Shown: positions 57,849 through 64,000 of the stretch, piece after piece | How positions within the stretch are numbered: position 1 is the stretch's first letter | Layout of the letters: every line of letters begins with the position of its first letter | From: Actinomycetota bacterium | Lineage (GTDB): Bacteria > Actinomycetota > Geothermincolia > Geothermincolales > RBG-13-55-18 | Direction of reading: 5' to 3' | DNA length: 64,000 bases | Assembly (NCBI GenBank): GCA_013178005.1 | Contig: JABLXL010000002.1 | Coordinates: 105,079 to 169,078, forward strand | Notes under the pieces: generated by a model | The model's input: the letters and a program-made list of their open reading frames with translations, nothing else | What the model was told of the DNA's origin: nothing | The model's database searches: none | Translations under genes and position numbers: made by a program

Positions 57849-58610
57849 ATGCAGTTGCGCTGGTTGGGAACGGCCGGATTCGAGATTATCAGCGGCTCCA
57901 CCTCCATACTCATCGACCCCTATCTCACCCGCAACCCCGAGGCGTTCCCGCGCCAGGAGCTGCGGGCGCGGGACTTCCCCGGCGCCAATGCCATACTGCT
58001 CACCCACGGCCATTTCGACCATGTCTACGACGTGGCCGAGCTGGTGGAGGTGAGCGGCGCGGAGGTGCACGCCTCCGCGGATGTCTGCCATATGCTGGCC
58101 TCGAAGGGAGTTCCCTGGATGAGGATGCGCCCGCACTGGGGAGGCGAGGTCGATGAGGTGGGACCCTTCCGCTTCACGGCCGTGCCGGCCCTGCACGTCG
58201 TCTTCGACGCGCGGCTGGTCCTCAACACCTTGTGGAAGTGCCTGCCGCGTTTCATCGAGCTGGCGCGCCTGGGATCGATGCGGTACCCCGGCGGCCAGGT
58301 TCTGGGCTGGTATATACAGGTCGAGGGAAAGCGGCTTTTTCACCTGGGAAGCGCCAACATGCCGTGGAACCTGGGCGCCGAGGTGGACGTTTTCATGGTG
58401 CCGGTGCAGGGAAGGACGGACATCTGCGAGGTAGCGGCCGAGCTGGTGCGCAGGATCAGGCCGCGCGTGGTCATCCCGCACCACCACGACGACTTCTACC
58501 CGCCCCTCAGCCGCTACGTGGACCTGGGCCCCTTCAAGGAGGCGCTGCGGCGCATGGGGCTGGACGTTGAGGTTCGGGAGCCGGAGCTGAACCGACTCAT
58601 GGAGCTATAG
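57849..58610 (+). CDS. MBL-fold metallo-hydrolase
   Basis: 253 residues. The metal-binding motif THGHFDHVYD is near residue 55, LRWLGTAGFEI opens the protein, and PHHHDDFYP near 215 supplies another metal ligand region. The His-x-His-x-Asp-His motif marks the zinc beta-lactamase fold, here close to the UlaG-like branch. The middle region (FDARLVLNTLWKCLPRFIE) is hydrophobic and may contact membranes. Substrate unknown. It sits 32 bases after gltX. Confidence 0.88.
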   Translation: MQLRWLGTAGFEIISGSTSILIDPYLTRNPEAFPRQELRARDFPGANAILLTHGHFDHVYDVAELVEVSGAEVHASADVCHMLASKGVPWMRMRPHWGGEVDEVGPFRFTAVPALHVVFDARLVLNTLWKCLPRFIELARLGSMRYPGGQVLGWYIQVEGKRLFHLGSANMPWNLGAEVDVFMVPVQGRTDICEVAAELVRRIRPRVVIPHHHDDFYPPLSRYVDLGPFKEALRRMGLDVEVREPELNRLMEL

Positions 58611-59279
58611 AGAGGCGGAAACCCCACGGCGGCAGCGGCTAACGGTTAAGTCGTTTGCGATCCCGGGCTTGCGTTCCCGGGCAAGCGAAGGCCTTGCGGT
58701 GGCCGCGGCTTTTCTTTAAAGGCATAAGAGCGTTGCCCATCCGGATGTTGGGGAGTTGGTCTCATGGCGACCGAGGCCGGCTTTCCCGAAAGTGAGCGTG
58801 CCGCCCGGGCCGCCGGAGGCTCCGAGAGCCTAATTGGTGATATTAGGAATGAAAACGTTGCCCATCCAGATGTTGGGAGGCGCAAGCCCCATGGCATCTG
58901 TGGCCGGCTTTCCCGATGCGGGGAGCGCGCCGCCCGGGCCGCCGGAGGCTCCGAGAGTTAAGCTGGTAATATGTGGAATAATGCGCGAGGTTGCTTTCAG
59001 GTTCCAGGCGCATGCCGGTTGCCTTCCAGGGCAGGATTGAGACGCGATCCGCGGGCGCGAGTCGCGCGTTTTGACTGAGTAACTGCGCTCGTGGATAATG
59101 GGGATCGGCAGGAAAAAAACCGATGTGAAGGGGTGTAATAGAGGGCAAGGCTATGAAGACGAATTCGTTTTCCATAAAGGGCTAGGACCAGGTGCGAAAG
59201 GAGAAATAGAGAACAGGTATTTACGGCTGAGATGAGCGGTTTGTTCGCTGAGAGCTCGGACCAGACATGGAGGGGTGAA
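58611..59279 (+). other. Intergenic region with tandem repeats
   Basis: About 670 bases without a supported gene. A GCTTGC...GCAAGC hairpin with a GC-rich core lies at about 58666-58685, then the ~125-base repeat described separately. After that is a stretch with no recognisable feature, then a ribosome site GGAGGGG for the next gene. Confidence 0.6.
58731..58980 (+). repeat. Imperfect ~125-base tandem repeat, two copies
   Basis: Copies begin at 58731 and 58856 with CGTTGCCCATCC, share GGCCGGCTTTCCCGA and a GC-rich block GCCGCCCGGGCCGCCGGAGG, and continue into similar AT-rich tails (TAATTGGTGATATTAGGAAT and TAAGCTGGTAATATGTGGAA). The copies have several differences, so the duplication is older than the one at 41111. 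Confidence 0.85.
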
Positions 59280-60293
59280 ATGGAGAACAAGTCTTTCAGG
59301 GCCCTGGTGGTGCGTGAAGGGGACGACAAGTCCTTCACTCGCGCCATAGAGACGAAGAGCATCGAGGAGCTTCCGCCGGGAGAGGTGGTCATCCGCGTGC
59401 GCTACAGCTCCGTCAATTACAAGGACGCCCTCTCCGCCAGCGGAAACCGCGGCGTCACCAGGAATTATCCCCATACCCCAGGCATCGACGCCGCGGGGAC
59501 GGTGGAGGAGGACGCCGGCGGACGCTTCTCCCCCGGCGAGGAGGTGCTGGTCACGGGGTACGACCTGGGCATGAACACCTCGGGTGGCCTGGCGGAATAC
59601 ATACGCGTCCCCGTGGACTGGGTGGTCAGGCTGCCGCAAGGGCTTTCGCTCCGCGAGTCGATGATCTACGGCACCGCAGGCTTCACCGCGGCCCTGTCCG
59701 TCCTCAAGTTGACCGAGGCGGGGGTGAAACCGGAAGCGGGCGAGGTGCTGGTCACCGGGGCCACTGGCGGAGTGGGATCCATCGCCATGCGCATCCTGGC
59801 CAAGATAGGGTTCAGCGTGGTCGCGGCGGCCGGACTCATGGACGAGGCGGAGTTCTCCGAATACGAGGCCAAGCTCAAGTCTCTGGGAGCTGCCCGCGTT
59901 ATACCAGCCTCCGAGGTGGACGACACCTCGGGAAAACTCCTGCTCAAGGGCGTATGGCCGAACGCCGTGGACACCGTGGGGGGGAATATCCTGGCCACGG
60001 TGGTGAAGTCGACCGCCTACGGAGGGGTTGTGACCACCTGCGGCAACGCCGCCGGACACGAGCTGGATCTCAACGTCTACCCCTTCATCCTGCGCGGCGT
60101 GAGCCTGCTGGGCGTGGATTCGGTGGAATGCCCCATGGAGCCCCGCCTCAAGGTTTGGGAGAAGCTTGCGGGAGAGTGGAAGCTCGACAACCTGGAGGAG
60201 ATGACCACCGAGGTGGACCTTGACGGGGTGGAGGAGAGGATCAAGCTGCTCCTGGAGAAGCGCTCCAAGGGCCGCACCCTGGTCAGGCTCTAA
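59280..60293 (+). CDS. Acrylyl-CoA reductase-like MDR family protein
   Basis: 337 residues from ATG 59280 (GGAGGGG 5 bases upstream); the longer frame from 59232 is less likely. YhdH/AcuI-type medium-chain reductase: YSSVNYKDALS, TPGIDAAGTV, and NADPH-binding GATGGVGSIAMRI near residue 160. In the family it reduces acrylyl-CoA to propionyl-CoA or acts as a quinone reductase. It is bounded by the repeat region and a tRNA pair. Confidence 0.9.
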   Translation: MENKSFRALVVREGDDKSFTRAIETKSIEELPPGEVVIRVRYSSVNYKDALSASGNRGVTRNYPHTPGIDAAGTVEEDAGGRFSPGEEVLVTGYDLGMNTSGGLAEYIRVPVDWVVRLPQGLSLRESMIYGTAGFTAALSVLKLTEAGVKPEAGEVLVTGATGGVGSIAMRILAKIGFSVVAAAGLMDEAEFSEYEAKLKSLGAARVIPASEVDDTSGKLLLKGVWPNAVDTVGGNILATVVKSTAYGGVVTTCGNAAGHELDLNVYPFILRGVSLLGVDSVECPMEPRLKVWEKLAGEWKLDNLEEMTTEVDLDGVEERIKLLLEKRSKGRTLVRL

Positions 60294-60397
60294 GGGGCCA
60301 GGTCTTGTTTGTTGCTGCTCCAGAGGGTACTCGGTGACGTGCGGCAACACGACAAAGGCCCGGTTACCCCGTTATAGGTAGAAGGCTTCCGCGGACA

Positions 60398-60426
60398 TTG
60401 AGCCGGAAAAGCCCTTATGCTATCAT
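60398..60426 (+). promoter_or_regulatory. Promoter of the tRNA pair
   Basis: TTGAGC (60398-60403), 17-base spacer, TATCAT (60421-60426), with a TG one base before the -10 box (extended -10). The tRNA-Gln starts 17 bases further on. Confidence 0.7.
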
Positions 60427-60442
60427 AGCCACGGACAGTCCC

Positions 60443-60516
60443 TGGGGGATCGTCTAATGGTAGGACGCGAGACTCTGGATCTCGTTGTGAGGGTTCGAAT
60501 CCTTCTCCCCCAGCCA
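60443..60516 (+). tRNA. tRNA-Gln (anticodon CTG)
   Basis: Acceptor TGGGGGA pairs with TCCCCCA; the anticodon arm CGAGA-CTCTGGA-TCTCG gives anticodon CTG. The T-loop GGTTCGAATCC is present, and CCA is encoded at the 3' end. With GatCAB and gltX it serves the indirect glutamine route. Confidence 0.95.
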
Positions 60517-60536
60517 GAATCGAATATCGAATGCGT

Positions 60537-60614
60537 GGCGCATTAGTCTAGTTGGCCTAGGACGCCGCCCTCTCAAGGCGGAGATCGCGGGTTCGAATCC
60601 CGCATGCGCTACCA
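60537..60614 (+). tRNA. tRNA-Glu (anticodon CTC)
   Basis: Acceptor GGCGCAT pairs with ATGCGCT (one G-T pair); anticodon arm CCGCC-CTCTCAA-GGCGG gives CTC. T-loop GGTTCGAATCC, encoded CCA. It lies 20 bases after tRNA-Gln and is followed at once by a terminator. Confidence 0.95.
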
Positions 60615-60619
60615 GGATC

Positions 60620-60660
60620 AAGCTGGGGCTTTGCAAAACGCAGGCCCCAGCTTCTTTTGT
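60620..60660 (+). terminator. Rho-independent terminator of the tRNA operon
   Basis: Ten-base-pair stem (AAGCTGGGGC and GCCCCAGCTT) around a 14-base loop, followed by CTTTTGT. It starts 6 bases after the tRNA-Glu gene. Confidence 0.85.
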
Positions 60661-60756
60661 CTCGCTGCCGGATCTGCTGCCGAGCCGTCGGGTATTCGTT
60701 ATAGAAAGCAAACGCCCGCTTTTCCCTTTGTTATGGGTTCGGGACCAGGCATCCTC

Positions 60757-61106
60757 TCAGAAAACCGGCATCCCTTTCGACATGACCTGTTGAAGGAACA
60801 CGTTGGCCTCGATCTCCTCGGCCGGCACGACGGTATTGAACACCAGGATATCCGATGCCACAGCCCGGTCGATCTCGGAATGATTGTGCGGGACCATTCC
60901 CTGCCCAAGCGCTCCTGTGGCACTACCACCAGGATGTCCAGGTCGCCTTTAGAGTGTGTGTTCTCATCTGCGAAGGAGCCGAAAACCACTACCCTGACCG
61001 CGCCCATTCTTTCCGGGTGCGTAAGCAGGCGTTCCAGGGAGGACTGCAGTAGTTCCTTCCTCTCGGGTTTTCTTCTCGCGATCTCGTCGATATCCAACAT
61101 CGCCAT
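60757..61106 (-). pseudogene. MNT-type nucleotidyltransferase, frameshifted
   Basis: Reverse-strand reading from ATG 61106 gives a minimal nucleotidyltransferase (FGSFADENTHSKGDLDILVV, the GS-x10-D-x-D site). Near 60895-60905 the frame breaks. Shifting frame there gives a good continuation (MVPHNHSEIDRAVASDILV, then NVFLQQVMSKGMPVF and TGA at 60757-60759). Together they make a normal ~115-residue MNT protein. In the unshifted frame the rest is Arg/Ser-rich and unlike the family. The cause is a real mutation or a sequencing error; the two cannot be told apart here. Such proteins are usually partners of HEPN toxins, none of which is seen. Confidence 0.7.
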
Positions 61107-61346
61107 CACTGACCCCCAAGGTGACTTTCCCGATATCTACAATACCGCAATGAAGACGCAGAGAGCTTAAGGCCCGTCCGCGTGCCTGAAATGCCGCCGT
61201 GATATAAGATCATTCTCGAAAATGGTATACATTACCATATCATGGAATATTATTCTATATTTGAGACCTGCCCCACAGCATTAATGCAATGAGCATTTTC
61301 GCCCGATAAAAAGCAAAACGGCTTGCGTTATAGAAAGGAGCAGAAA
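61107..61346 (+). other. AT-rich region upstream of the TIG lipoprotein
   Basis: About 240 bases with low GC at 61200-61330. It contains an inverted repeat ATGGTA-TACAT-TACCAT (61222-61238), a possible operator, but no promoter I can place with confidence. Confidence 0.4.
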
Positions 61347-62246
61347 ATGGGTAGAAAGACGGCGATGGTTTTCGTGTTGTCCGTTGTCCTGGCCTCGGCG
61401 TCTGCCTTTGTTCTCTTCGGATGCGGCAAGGCAGCGGCGAAGCCGGAGATCAAGTCCATAGAGCCCGATAGCGGATCTCCGGGCAGCGAGGTGGTCATCA
61501 AGGGAGGAGGGTTCGGGTCCTCGCAGGGAACCGGTGTGGTCTTCTTCAGCGGAAAACAGGTGGAGGTGGTGGCGTGGTCGGACACCGTCATCACGGTGAA
61601 GGTCCCCGCGGATATGGCCGAAGCCGCGTACGGGGTCAAGGTGGAGACGGACAAAGGCGCCAGCAACGAGGTGGAGTTCAAGGTCACCGGAAAGACCTCC
61701 CAGGCCCCGAAGATAACCTCGCTGGAGCCGGAGAGCGGCAAGTCCGGGGATGAGGTGGTGATCAAGGGCTCCGGGTTCGGGGCGTCCCAGAAGGGCGGCG
61801 AGGTGCTCTTCGGAACCGGCGTCGCGGAGGTGAAGAAGTGGTCCGATACCTCCATCACCATCGTTGTGCCCCCCAACCTCGGCAAGAACACCTACGGGGT
61901 GACGGTCAAGAACGACGCCGGAAAGAGCAACGAGGCCATCTTCAAGATCGGCAGCGACGAGGAAAAGTTCACGGAACAGAAGCAGGCCATCGTCGATTAC
62001 CTCAAGGCGCAGGGGCAGTCAACGGCCGGGTCCGACCAGTGGACGGTTGCGCTGGTCAAGCGCAGCTCGCAGGATTCCAACTGGGAAGTGCTCAAGGTCA
62101 CCGTTCCTGGAGGCAATTCCTTTGAGGCGGTCTTGATTATGAACAACATGCTCGGGGGCTGGGAGTGCCTGAAGACGGGAGCCCCCCCCTGGAGCGGGCT
62201 GGAGTTCAAAGGCGAACCCATCCCCTCGGATATCGTGAACATGTGA
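61347..62246 (+). CDS. Lipoprotein with two IPT/TIG domains
   Basis: 299 residues from ATG 61347 (AAGGAG upstream). N-terminal signal with lipobox FVLFGC (Cys about 26), so lipid-anchored outside the membrane. Two TIG domains follow: IKSIEPDSGSPGSEVVIKGG and ITSLEPESGKSGDEVVIKGS, each ending in a VKVETDKGASNEV-type strand. A C-terminal domain of about 90 residues (QWTVALVKRSSQDSNWEVLKV, LKTGAPPWSGLEF) is unknown to me. The TIG type is the same as in the mosaic protein at 33741. Confidence 0.85.
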   Translation: MGRKTAMVFVLSVVLASASAFVLFGCGKAAAKPEIKSIEPDSGSPGSEVVIKGGGFGSSQGTGVVFFSGKQVEVVAWSDTVITVKVPADMAEAAYGVKVETDKGASNEVEFKVTGKTSQAPKITSLEPESGKSGDEVVIKGSGFGASQKGGEVLFGTGVAEVKKWSDTSITIVVPPNLGKNTYGVTVKNDAGKSNEAIFKIGSDEEKFTEQKQAIVDYLKAQGQSTAGSDQWTVALVKRSSQDSNWEVLKVTVPGGNSFEAVLIMNNMLGGWECLKTGAPPWSGLEFKGEPIPSDIVNM

Positions 62247-62709
62247 GCCTCCCGGCGCCGAGCCGCCGGCTGCGTGAAAAGCAATCCCGGCCCGCCCCGC
62301 GCGAACGAGCGGGGCGGGCGCGGCTTGAAAACGCGCTGCGCCCTCATGGGTATGCGGGGCGGGGATGGTGGCGGCGGGCTCGGGGTGGACGCGCGCCCAC
62401 CGCCATGACTGTACGGGACCTCGCGGCGCCTCGACCCCAAGCCCCGACGAATCGCGGGCGAAGCCGGTTTCAAAAGCGAAGAGCTTCCCGTTATGGAGCG
62501 CGCGGCACCTCCCTACATGCCCCCGCGCAAGCCATGGCGCTTCAGAGCCTCCATGCGGGACAAGCGCGTGTCCGATGGACGGCTGCGACCATCCGGTTAG
62601 AGGGGCAAAGCGTCTCTCCTTGCGAAGGGAGGCGTCGGCCCGTCCGTCGATTGCCGTGCCCGTGAGACCGTGATATGCTGAAGGCGCAGGGCTCCAGGAA
62701 TGGTGAAAT
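62247..62709 (+). other. Intergenic region between lipoprotein and PHP gene
   Basis: About 460 bases. A strong GC hairpin at 62290-62319 (given separately) is the only structured part. No gene is supported, although several short frames are open because of the high GC. Confidence 0.5.
62290..62319 (+). terminator. GC-rich hairpin, possible terminator
   Basis: Eleven-base-pair stem (GCCCGCCCCGC and GCGGGGCGGGC) with an 8-base loop, 44 bases after the lipoprotein stop. There is no T-run after it, so it could be an RNA-stability hairpin instead. Confidence 0.5.
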
Positions 62710-64000
62710 ATGGCAAGGGGAAGAAGGTCGGGAATCGCGCTGTCCCTGGCCGTCGCGGCGGTTTTTTTATCGCTGGCGATGTCTACCGGCGTGCCCGCGT
62801 CGGCAGCGGGTCGATCCCGGGGGCATGAGAGGGTCGGCCTCGTGGAGGCGCTATCCGGGGGGATGAACCACTACTACGGGAACCTGCACTCACACACCTC
62901 CTATTCCGACGGCACGGGCACCCCGGCGGAGGCCTTTGCCTGGGCCAGGGACACGGCAGGCTTCGATTTCTACGTCATCACCGACCATGCCGAAAGCTTG
63001 ACCGAAGAGGAGTGGCGTGATACCGGCGTCCAGGCCGATGCCTTCGACCGGGCGGGGGAGTTCGTGGCCCTGAGGGGTTTCGAATGGTCGCATAGCGTTG
63101 ACGGGCACCTCTGCGTCTTCGGCACCGGCGATTTCACTGACGCTTACGAGACCTCCGACCTGGATTCGTTCTACGCGTGGATAGACGAAAGGGATGCGGT
63201 GGCCCAGTTCAACCATCCCGCGCGGTTCGAGACCCATTTCGACGGTTTCGTTTTCCGCGAGGATGTCTCGGACAACGTGTGCCTGTACGAGACCGGCAAC
63301 GGTCCCAGCGGCAACAACACCGGGGTGCACCTCGAGCGCTACCCCCTGGCCCTCGACCAGGGATGGAGGTTGGCGCCTGCCGACAACCAGGACAACCACT
63401 CGCTTTACGCGTACAGCCACCGCACGGTGGTGGTGAGCCCCGCGCTTACCAGGGACGGCATCTTGCGCGCCCTCAGGGAACGGCGGGTTTATTCCAGCGA
63501 CGACCCTGATATGGAGGTGGTTTTCAAGCAGGGAGCGAGCTGGATGGGCTCAGTGGTGGGAGGCTGCGGGGACGCCGTCCGCTTCGACGTGGCGGTGGAG
63601 GACGACGAGGAAATCGTGAGCCTCGAGCTGGTCTCCGCGGGTGGAGCGGTGGCGGCGAAAAAGGAGTTCGCAGAGGCGGAGGACAGCCGGGCGGTGGCAT
63701 GGTCCCCTGAAGTCAAGGTCGAGGAGAACGCCTATTTCTACCTCAAGGTCACGGAGAGGGACGAGAACGGAGACGACCCCCTCGGGCGCGGCGAACAGGT
63801 CGCGGTGACCGCGCCCATATGGCTCGAGCGCGAGGGCACGAGCTGGTGCCTGGCGGAGGGATGCACCCAGGGAGGATTCGAGACCTGGGTGCTGGTGCAG
63901 AACCCCGGCGACGCCCCCGCCCGCGTGTCCCTCACCTTCATGACCGAGAACGGGCCCGTGGAGGGGCCGGCCGCGGAGCTTCCCGCCCGCACCCGCCTCA
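62710..64000 (+). CDS. Secreted PHP-domain phosphoesterase (CehA/McbA-like), cut by window end
   Basis: At least 430 residues, open at the right edge. A signal peptide of ~32 residues (LSLAVAAVFLSLAMSTGVPASA) is followed by a PHP domain: NLHSHTSYSDGTGTP near 59-73, ITDHAES near 91, FEWSHS near 123 and FNHPA near 158 supply metal ligands. From about residue 375 it changes to a FAEGYTG-type module (CLAEGCTQGGFETWVLVQ, NPGDAPARVSLTF). PHP proteins hydrolyse phosphoesters or act on related substrates; the target is unknown. The module links it to the mosaic protein at 33741. Confidence 0.88.
   Translation, partial: MARGRRSGIALSLAVAAVFLSLAMSTGVPASAAGRSRGHERVGLVEALSGGMNHYYGNLHSHTSYSDGTGTPAEAFAWARDTAGFDFYVITDHAESLTEEEWRDTGVQADAFDRAGEFVALRGFEWSHSVDGHLCVFGTGDFTDAYETSDLDSFYAWIDERDAVAQFNHPARFETHFDGFVFREDVSDNVCLYETGNGPSGNNTGVHLERYPLALDQGWRLAPADNQDNHSLYAYSHRTVVVSPALTRDGILRALRERRVYSSDDPDMEVVFKQGASWMGSVVGGCGDAVRFDVAVEDDEEIVSLELVSAGGAVAAKKEFAEAEDSRAVAWSPEVKVEENAYFYLKVTERDENGDDPLGRGEQVAVTAPIWLEREGTSWCLAEGCTQGGFETWVLVQNPGDAPARVSLTFMTENGPVEGPAAELPARTRL

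Noticed and set aside
60454..60711. Reverse open frame over the tRNA genes, with AGFEPAISALRGRRP-type sequence
   Set aside because: It is the antisense of tRNA-Gln and tRNA-Glu, a common false protein call.
60537..61106. Integrase-mediated island at tRNA-Glu
   Set aside because: No integrase gene and no direct repeat of the tRNA 3' end found within the window.

Overview
The window is about 64 kb of high-GC chromosomal DNA, with genes densely packed, often overlapping, and strongly GC-biased at third codon positions. No rRNA, CRISPR array, prophage or intact insertion sequence is visible. The gene content suggests an anaerobic or facultative, deep-branching actinobacterium-like lineage, perhaps of the Geothermincolia/OPB41 type. 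The evidence is a selenocysteine formate dehydrogenase with flavin and iron-sulfur partners, an AcsE-like methyl-tetrahydrofolate methyltransferase, a multi-antiporter Mrp/Mbh-like membrane complex, TTG/GTG starts, and secreted proteins built from a Phe-Ala-Glu-Gly-Tyr-Thr-Gly module. The taxonomic placement is inference and was not tested.

Layout. 1-6774: tail of lipA, an AcsE-like methyltransferase, and a three-gene formate dehydrogenase operon whose catalytic gene reads through an in-frame UGA followed by a clear bacterial SECIS hairpin. 6948-9209: an acyl-CoA-synthetase-like protein with degenerate catalytic motifs and a DedA protein. 9764-18758: a long Mrp/Mbh-type cation antiporter operon with three large NuoL/M/N-family subunits, followed by three small membrane proteins, one a free-standing copy of the NuoL-like tail. 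18765-26796: a UPF0280 protein, a nitrilase-family hydrolase (reverse), ligA, and gatC-(membrane protein)-gatA-gatB. 27157-30287: a zinc-ribbon membrane protein with an acidic repeat tail, then gcvH and lpdA on the reverse strand.

30599-33375 is an aconitase-like (LeuC/LeuD-type) pair overlapping an NAD-isocitrate-dehydrogenase-like gene. 33741-36866 is a secreted mosaic protein (seven propeller repeats, two IPT/TIG domains, four FAEGYTG modules). 37171-52943 is an almost complete branched-chain amino acid supercluster: ilvD, ilvB, ilvN, ilvC, a class V aminotransferase and serA, leuA, leuC, leuD, leuB, ilvE and cimA. Isoleucine precursors can therefore come from citramalate without threonine deaminase. 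53261-64000 is looser: an FAH-family hydrolase, an AT-richer intergenic element, an unknown membrane protein, a VapBC pair, gltX, an MBL hydrolase, tandem repeats, an acrylyl-CoA-reductase-like gene, tRNA-Gln(CTG) and tRNA-Glu(CTG-adjacent gene, anticodon CTC) with a good promoter and terminator, a frameshifted nucleotidyltransferase, a TIG lipoprotein and the start of a secreted PHP phosphoesterase.

Connections. Formate dehydrogenase, the methyl-THF methyltransferase, lipoate synthase, GcvH and Lpd all serve one-carbon and glycine metabolism. GatCAB and GltX together fit the indirect Gln-tRNA(Gln) route, and a tRNA-Gln gene lies in the same window. The secreted TIG/FAEGYTG proteins probably form a lineage-specific cell-surface family. 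The items most worth a second look are the antiporter operon with its detached NuoL tail, the degenerate ligase, the surface module family, and the histone-like tail on LeuA.
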